64,000 nucleotides of DNA, taken from Carnobacterium_B sp045617425. GTDB lineage: Bacteria; Bacillota; Bacilli; Lactobacillales; Carnobacteriaceae. Numbering within the stretch: position 1 is the stretch's first letter; each line of letters opens with the position of its first letter. The translations under genes were made by a program, and so were the position numbers. Shown here piece after piece: positions 60,314 through 64,000 of the stretch. The stretch lies in assembly GCF_045617425.1 (NCBI RefSeq), contig NZ_JAZLIO010000009.1:434001-498000 (forward strand), in the 5' to 3' direction. Under the pieces are notes generated by a model. That model was not told where the DNA came from. It searched no databases and saw nothing but the letters and a program-made list of their open reading frames with translations.

Positions 60314-61543
60314 TTACTTTTCTGCAATCATCCGAGCAATCTCAATGACCACTTGAGCGGCTTGCTGCATACCTTCTAACGAAACAAACTCATACTTACC
60401 GTGTAAATTTTCAGCCCCGGTAAAGATATTTGGAGTCGGCAATCCTTTATAGGTAATAATACTGCCATCTGTTCCGCCCCTAAAAGCTTTTACATCTGGT
60501 TCAATGCCCAACGACCTATAGGCATCTAAGGCTAACTCTACTATAGATAAATCCTTTTCAATGATATCGCGCATATTGTAATATTGATCATACAACTTCA
60601 AGTCAATACGTGGCTGATCAAAGGTTTCATTAAACTGATCAACTAATAATTTGAAGTGCTGCTTCCTTTTTTCAAAAGTTGCTTTATCATGATCCCGAAT
60701 AATGTAGGTTGCTTTGACTTCATCAATCGTTCCCACTTGACTCGAAAGCATGTAGAACCCTTGATAACCTTCTGTTTTTTCTGGTACTTCTTCTTGCGGC
60801 AACGCTGTGGCAAATTGAGCAGCAACTAATAACGCATTGACCATACTGTCTTTAGCTGTTCCAGGATGCACACTTGTTCCTTTAATTGTCAGTTCTGCTT
60901 GAGCTGCATTAAACGTTTCGTATTCGAATTTCCCAACTACTCCGCTGTCTAATGTATAAGCAAAATCAGCTTGAAAATGGTCGACATCAAACAGCAATGC
61001 TCCTCGCCCAATCTCTTCATCTGGTCCAAAAGCAATCCGTATTTTTCCATGCGGAAGTTCTGGATGCTGGATAAATTCTTCCATCGCCGTAACGATAGAG
61101 GCCATCCCTGCTTTATCATCTGCTCCCAATAAGGTTGTTCCATCTGTTGTAATCACCGTTTTACCCACATAATTCGCTAACTGAGGGAATTCAGTTGTGG
61201 TCATGACAATACCTAATTTTTCATTCAGTAAAATATCTTGGCCATCATAATTCGTGTGGACTTGTGGCTGGATATTTTCTGCATTAAAATCGGCCGTATC
61301 GATATGAGCAATAAATCCAATAGTCGGAACTTCATGTGGCAAATTGCTTGGCAATGTTGCCGTTACAAATCCATTTTTGTTATTGAACTCCACCTCTTCT
61401 AACCCTATTTTTTGCAATTCTTCAGCTAATTTTAAAGCAAATTCAACTTGTGAATAAGTGGTTGGAATGGTCTGACTATTCATATCAGATCGTGTGTTAA
61501 CTTTAGCGTATTTGACGAATCGTTCGAGTAAGCGTTCCTTCAT
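60314..61543 (-). CDS. pepT: Peptidase T (tripeptide aminopeptidase, M20B)
   Basis: 409 residues; releases N-terminal residues from tripeptides. Zinc ligands in GFIAHIDTADF (His80, Asp82), LLGADDKAGMA, and the acidic GPDEEIGRGAL; C-terminal LHGKYEFVSLEGM holds the last His. The dimerisation lobe is at about 200-310. It starts 11 bases after the oppA-type gene, so both are likely cotranscribed. Confidence 0.96.
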   Translation of the reverse strand: MKERLLERFVKYAKVNTRSDMNSQTIPTTYSQVEFALKLAEELQKIGLEEVEFNNKNGFVTATLPSNLPHEVPTIGFIAHIDTADFNAENIQPQVHTNYDGQDILLNEKLGIVMTTTEFPQLANYVGKTVITTDGTTLLGADDKAGMASIVTAMEEFIQHPELPHGKIRIAFGPDEEIGRGALLFDVDHFQADFAYTLDSGVVGKFEYETFNAAQAELTIKGTSVHPGTAKDSMVNALLVAAQFATALPQEEVPEKTEGYQGFYMLSSQVGTIDEVKATYIIRDHDKATFEKRKQHFKLLVDQFNETFDQPRIDLKLYDQYYNMRDIIEKDLSIVELALDAYRSLGIEPDVKAFRGGTDGSIITYKGLPTPNIFTGAENLHGKYEFVSLEGMQQAAQVVIEIARMIAEK

Positions 61544-61554
61544 TTTTTATTCTC

Positions 61555-63225
61555 CTATTCTTCAACATAAGCATTGCGGTAATCATAACGAGAACTTACG
61601 GAATGAACTTCAACACCCTTTAATTTTGGATTGCGCAAATGCACTTCTGCTGTATGATACAAAGGAATGAACCCTTTTTCATCTAGCATGATCGCCTGAG
61701 CATCAAGCATGTTTTGCCAACGGGTTTCTGGATCATTCGCATTGACTGTTTCTGCATCATTTAACAATTGATCAACTTCTTCATTTTTATATGGCCCATT
61801 ATTGAAAGTCGTTTCGCTGTTCATAATATCCAACAAGTTGATAGCATCAGGTAATATTGCACCCCAACCGCCTAGAATCATATCAAAATCACCAGACTGC
61901 CCTTTTTCAATTCGGTTATTCTTCGGTACATTTGTCAGATTAATGGTTAACCCTTCAAAGTTATTTTGTAGTTCCCCCTGAACGTATTGTCCTACAAGCT
62001 TACTTGTTTCATCATCATCTGCAACCAATGCTATTTCAATCGTATCTGTTCCTAACTCTTCTTTTGCTTCTTCATAAAGTTGTATGGCTTGTTCTTTATC
62101 ATATGTCAAAAAATCTCCTGCATCATTTGCAAAATCATTTCCGGTAACAGGGTTTGTGACAAAATCATGTGGAACAAGTGCCTTTGCTGGAAGCGAACCA
62201 TTTCCTAAGATCGTATTTGCTAATTCTTCACGGTTTAATACCAAAGAGAAAGCTTCTCTCAATTTTGCATTAGAAAGCATTGGTACATCAGTGTAATTAA
62301 ATTGCAGAAAATTTGTACGAGCTTCTTGTTCAACTACATAAGCTTCATGATCGACGTATTGTTTAGCAATTTCACCTGAAAGAATGGCATCGTCTATCCC
62401 ACCAGATTCAAACAAATTAAGTGCTGTTGAGACCTCTTTGATCACTTGAACATTGATACTCTCTAAAGTAACTTTTTCTGCATCCCAGTAGTCTTCATTT
62501 TTTTCATAACTCCAGGCTTGGTTCGTTCCATCCCAACCGGTTAAAATGAATGGTCCATTTGAAAGTGTTGTTTCGCTACTTGTTCCATAATCTGAACCCA
62601 TTTCTTCTACAAATGTTTGATTTTGAGGAAAAAAAGGCATAAAGGCCATTTCACCTAAAAAATAAGAGACTGGCACGTTTAATTGAACCTTAAATTCGTA
62701 ATCTCCGACTGCTTCTACACCTAGTTCATCTGGTGATATTTCGCCATTAATAATTTCTTCTGCATTAACCACTGAAGTAAACATGTAAGAATACGGTGCA
62801 GCCTTTTCAGGATTAACAGCTTGTCTCCAAGCATACACAAAATCATGAGCCGTGACCGGATCTCCATTTGACCACACGGCATCTTCTTTAAGTTTAAAGG
62901 TATACGTTAAACCATCTTCTGATACGATTGTATCTTCGGCAAGAGCCGGAATGGGTTGATTATTTTCATCTAGTCGATAGAGACCTTCTAAGTATTGATT
63001 CATTGCCGTATTCGTCCCAATATCCGATACGAGTAAGGTATCCCCTGTAGACAATTCATTTAATACTCCAACAGAGATACTTTGATCTGCTGCAAGATTT
63101 TCCCCATTGCTTGATTCACCTGAACTCGTTGACTTTGTATCGCTGTTAGCTCCTCCACAAGCTGCAGTTAGTGCCGCGGTTAGTGTAAGTGCTACAGACA
63201 ACACGCCTATTTTGTTTCTTCTCAT
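61555..63225 (-). CDS. Peptide ABC transporter substrate-binding lipoprotein (OppA family)
   Basis: 556-residue lipoprotein: signal peptide with lipobox LTAAC (lipidated Cys23), then an S/G/N-rich linker and the SBP_bac_5 domain (YRLDENNQPIPALAEDTIVSEDGLTYTFKL, DPVTAHDFVYAWRQ). Binds oligopeptides outside the cell for an ABC importer. No permease or ATPase genes follow; pepT does. It must use transporter subunits encoded elsewhere. The ATG has TTGGGGG about 8 bases upstream. Confidence 0.93.
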   Translation of the reverse strand: MRRNKIGVLSVALTLTAALTAACGGANSDTKSTSSGESSNGENLAADQSISVGVLNELSTGDTLLVSDIGTNTAMNQYLEGLYRLDENNQPIPALAEDTIVSEDGLTYTFKLKEDAVWSNGDPVTAHDFVYAWRQAVNPEKAAPYSYMFTSVVNAEEIINGEISPDELGVEAVGDYEFKVQLNVPVSYFLGEMAFMPFFPQNQTFVEEMGSDYGTSSETTLSNGPFILTGWDGTNQAWSYEKNEDYWDAEKVTLESINVQVIKEVSTALNLFESGGIDDAILSGEIAKQYVDHEAYVVEQEARTNFLQFNYTDVPMLSNAKLREAFSLVLNREELANTILGNGSLPAKALVPHDFVTNPVTGNDFANDAGDFLTYDKEQAIQLYEEAKEELGTDTIEIALVADDDETSKLVGQYVQGELQNNFEGLTINLTNVPKNNRIEKGQSGDFDMILGGWGAILPDAINLLDIMNSETTFNNGPYKNEEVDQLLNDAETVNANDPETRWQNMLDAQAIMLDEKGFIPLYHTAEVHLRNPKLKGVEVHSVSSRYDYRNAYVEE

Positions 63226-63616
63226 AAATATACCCCCAAAAAATTAAAGTATATTTATCTTAACATAATACACATTTAATTTTAATCTTTTTATCATTTA
63301 TTATTCATAATTAATTATAAATGAGCTAATTAAATTATATTCTAACTATCAGGAAATGATTCCTCAGTCCCCCAATTTGAAAATGATTTTTGAGATACAA
63401 CTATTTTTTGTACTATTTGTTCTTGAGTTAAATTCAGCCCTTTTCTTTCTTATTTCAAATTGAGATTAATTTCCATAGTTCCCCTCTAAATTTTATATAG
63501 TAGGCATAAGTTAAATTATTACTTACCTTTACGAAAGTACCTAAATAAATAATGCGTACTTATAAAAAATAGGAACGCTATACTAAATGTAGAACAGTAT
63601 TACTATAAATAAGAAA
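63226..63616. other. A+T-rich gap upstream of the peptide-binding lipoprotein gene
   Basis: About 390 bases with no gene. A possible -10 (TATTAT on the - strand near 63263) might serve the lipoprotein gene. Nothing else stands out. Confidence 0.4.
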
Positions 63617-63625
63617 ATGCGCTTT

Positions 63626-63745
63626 ATGAAAACACTTGTGCTTACAGTCCATCCTAATATAGAAACGTCTCAAGTGAATAAAAAGTGGATAGAAGTGTTT
63701 GAAAAATATTCAAAAAAGTATACAATTCATGAGCTATCTAACTAA
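63626..63745 (+). pseudogene. Truncated NAD(P)H oxidoreductase remnant
   Basis: A 39-codon frame, MKTLVLTVHPNIETSQVNKK..., matches the start of flavodoxin-like NAD(P)H dehydrogenases (KefF/MdaB/YwrO type), which begin with a beta strand and HPN/S segment and are about 170-190 residues. The frame stops at TAA after HELSN and a terminator-like hairpin follows at once, so the remaining 130 or more residues are gone. In-frame ATGs at 63617 and 63626 are both possible; no good ribosome site. Confidence 0.7.
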
Positions 63746-63753
63746 ATCGTATA

Positions 63754-63794
63754 AAAAAAGGACTCTACGGCTTTTAAGCGATAGAGTCCTTTTG
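63754..63794. terminator. Terminator-like hairpin after the remnant
   Basis: Perfect AAAAGGACTCTA / TAGAGTCCTTTT arms with A- and T-runs. Confidence 0.8.
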
Positions 63795-63860
63795 TTTGTT
63801 AAATTATTTATTTGTATAATTCTGGTCAATTGTAATTATTATAAATGAATACTATAGAAA

Positions 63861-63902
63861 TGACCCCAAAAAATTTAAATTTCTCTCTAACTTTTGGGGT
63901 CA
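63861..63902. terminator. Terminator-like hairpin near the right edge
   Basis: Perfect 11-bp arms TGACCCCAAAA / TTTTGGGGTCA; T-run follows on the + strand (CATCTTTTT), weaker on the - strand. It is 38 bases past the stop of the leftward partial gene. Confidence 0.65.
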
Positions 63903-63939
63903 GCATCTTTTTCCCAATCTCTTGAAAAATTCTATTTAA

Positions 63940-64000
63940 TTATTTTAACTCAGGATCATTTTCGATAATTTTTCTTCCATCTTCGATTATTTTGTCAACA
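63940..64000 (-). CDS. C-terminal end of an unidentified leftward gene
   Basis: The last 19-20 codons of a frame entering from the right edge, ending VDKIIEDGRKIIENDPELK and TAA. Amphipathic, charged helix; too short to assign a family. Coding status is inferred from the clean frame and from the hairpin beyond the stop. Confidence 0.5.
   Translation of the reverse strand, partial: VDKIIEDGRKIIENDPELK

Overview
The window is low-G+C DNA (mid-thirties percent by eye) with strong AGGAGG ribosome binding sites and gene families typical of a motile member of the Lactobacillales. The arginine deiminase pathway, PepF/PepT/OppA peptide use and a Bacillus-type flagellar and chemotaxis set (FliY, CheC, CheD, sigma-D promoters) point to Carnobacteriaceae or a close relative such as a motile Enterococcaceae. 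The genus is an inference; there is no rRNA in the window. I see no insertion sequence, prophage, CRISPR array or tRNA.

Layout. 1-2.9 kb: arginine catabolism (arcA, then arcB running off the left edge) with a divergent argR. 2.9-4.9 kb: an OhrR/Ohr peroxide pair with a visible operator, a YjbQ-family protein and a YaiI/YqxD-family protein. 5.1-8.9 kb: two paralogous chemoreceptors. 9.0-49.1 kb: an almost uninterrupted leftward-transcribed motility island. Read in transcription order from the right it holds: (i) a receptor and che operon, mcp-cheW-cheD-cheB-cheR-cheA-cheC-cheY-cheW-fliM-fliY; (ii) a late operon flgM-flgN-flgK-flgL; (iii) two flagellin genes, then flaG-fliD-fliT-like-fliS; (iv) a basal-body, export and motor operon of about 20 kb, flgB-flgC-fliE-F-G-H-I-J-K-flgD-(TIGR02530)-flgE-flbD-motA-motB-fliL-O-P-Q-R-flhB-flhA-fliA/sigD-two FlgG-like rod/hook genes, ending with a solo FtsE-like ATPase gene.

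Control of motility can be read from the DNA. Sigma-D type promoters (TAAR-N14-16-NCCGATAT/G) precede both flagellin genes, the flgM operon (tandem pair), the mcp-che operon and the second receptor gene of the 5-9 kb pair, whereas the flgB operon has only a TATAAT-type -10. The basal-body operon would therefore be transcribed first and make sigma-D. FlgM would hold sigma-D back until the hook is complete, and filament, receptor and Che genes would follow.

49.3-64 kb: a mixed metabolic region with an aldo/keto reductase, a NERD-domain protein, an NCS2 purine permease with PurBox-like sites, an old-yellow-enzyme family oxidoreductase, an hsp20 gene under a CIRCE operator, small membrane proteins, a PadR regulator with its membrane-protein partner, then pepF, pepT and an oppA-type lipoprotein gene, and a truncated oxidoreductase remnant.

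Most unusual items: (1) three intergenic arrays of about 50-bp palindromic units (around 5.0, 50.4 and 58.1 kb) that share a CACTCWTCCATGAA core and occur in both orientations; (2) a 153-bp branched inverted-repeat element at 38.2 kb in the flgM-fliY gap; (3) a solo FtsE-like ATPase gene at the end of the flagellar operon with no ftsX beside it; (4) U-tract-less hairpins right after flgE and after the receptor gene of the che operon.
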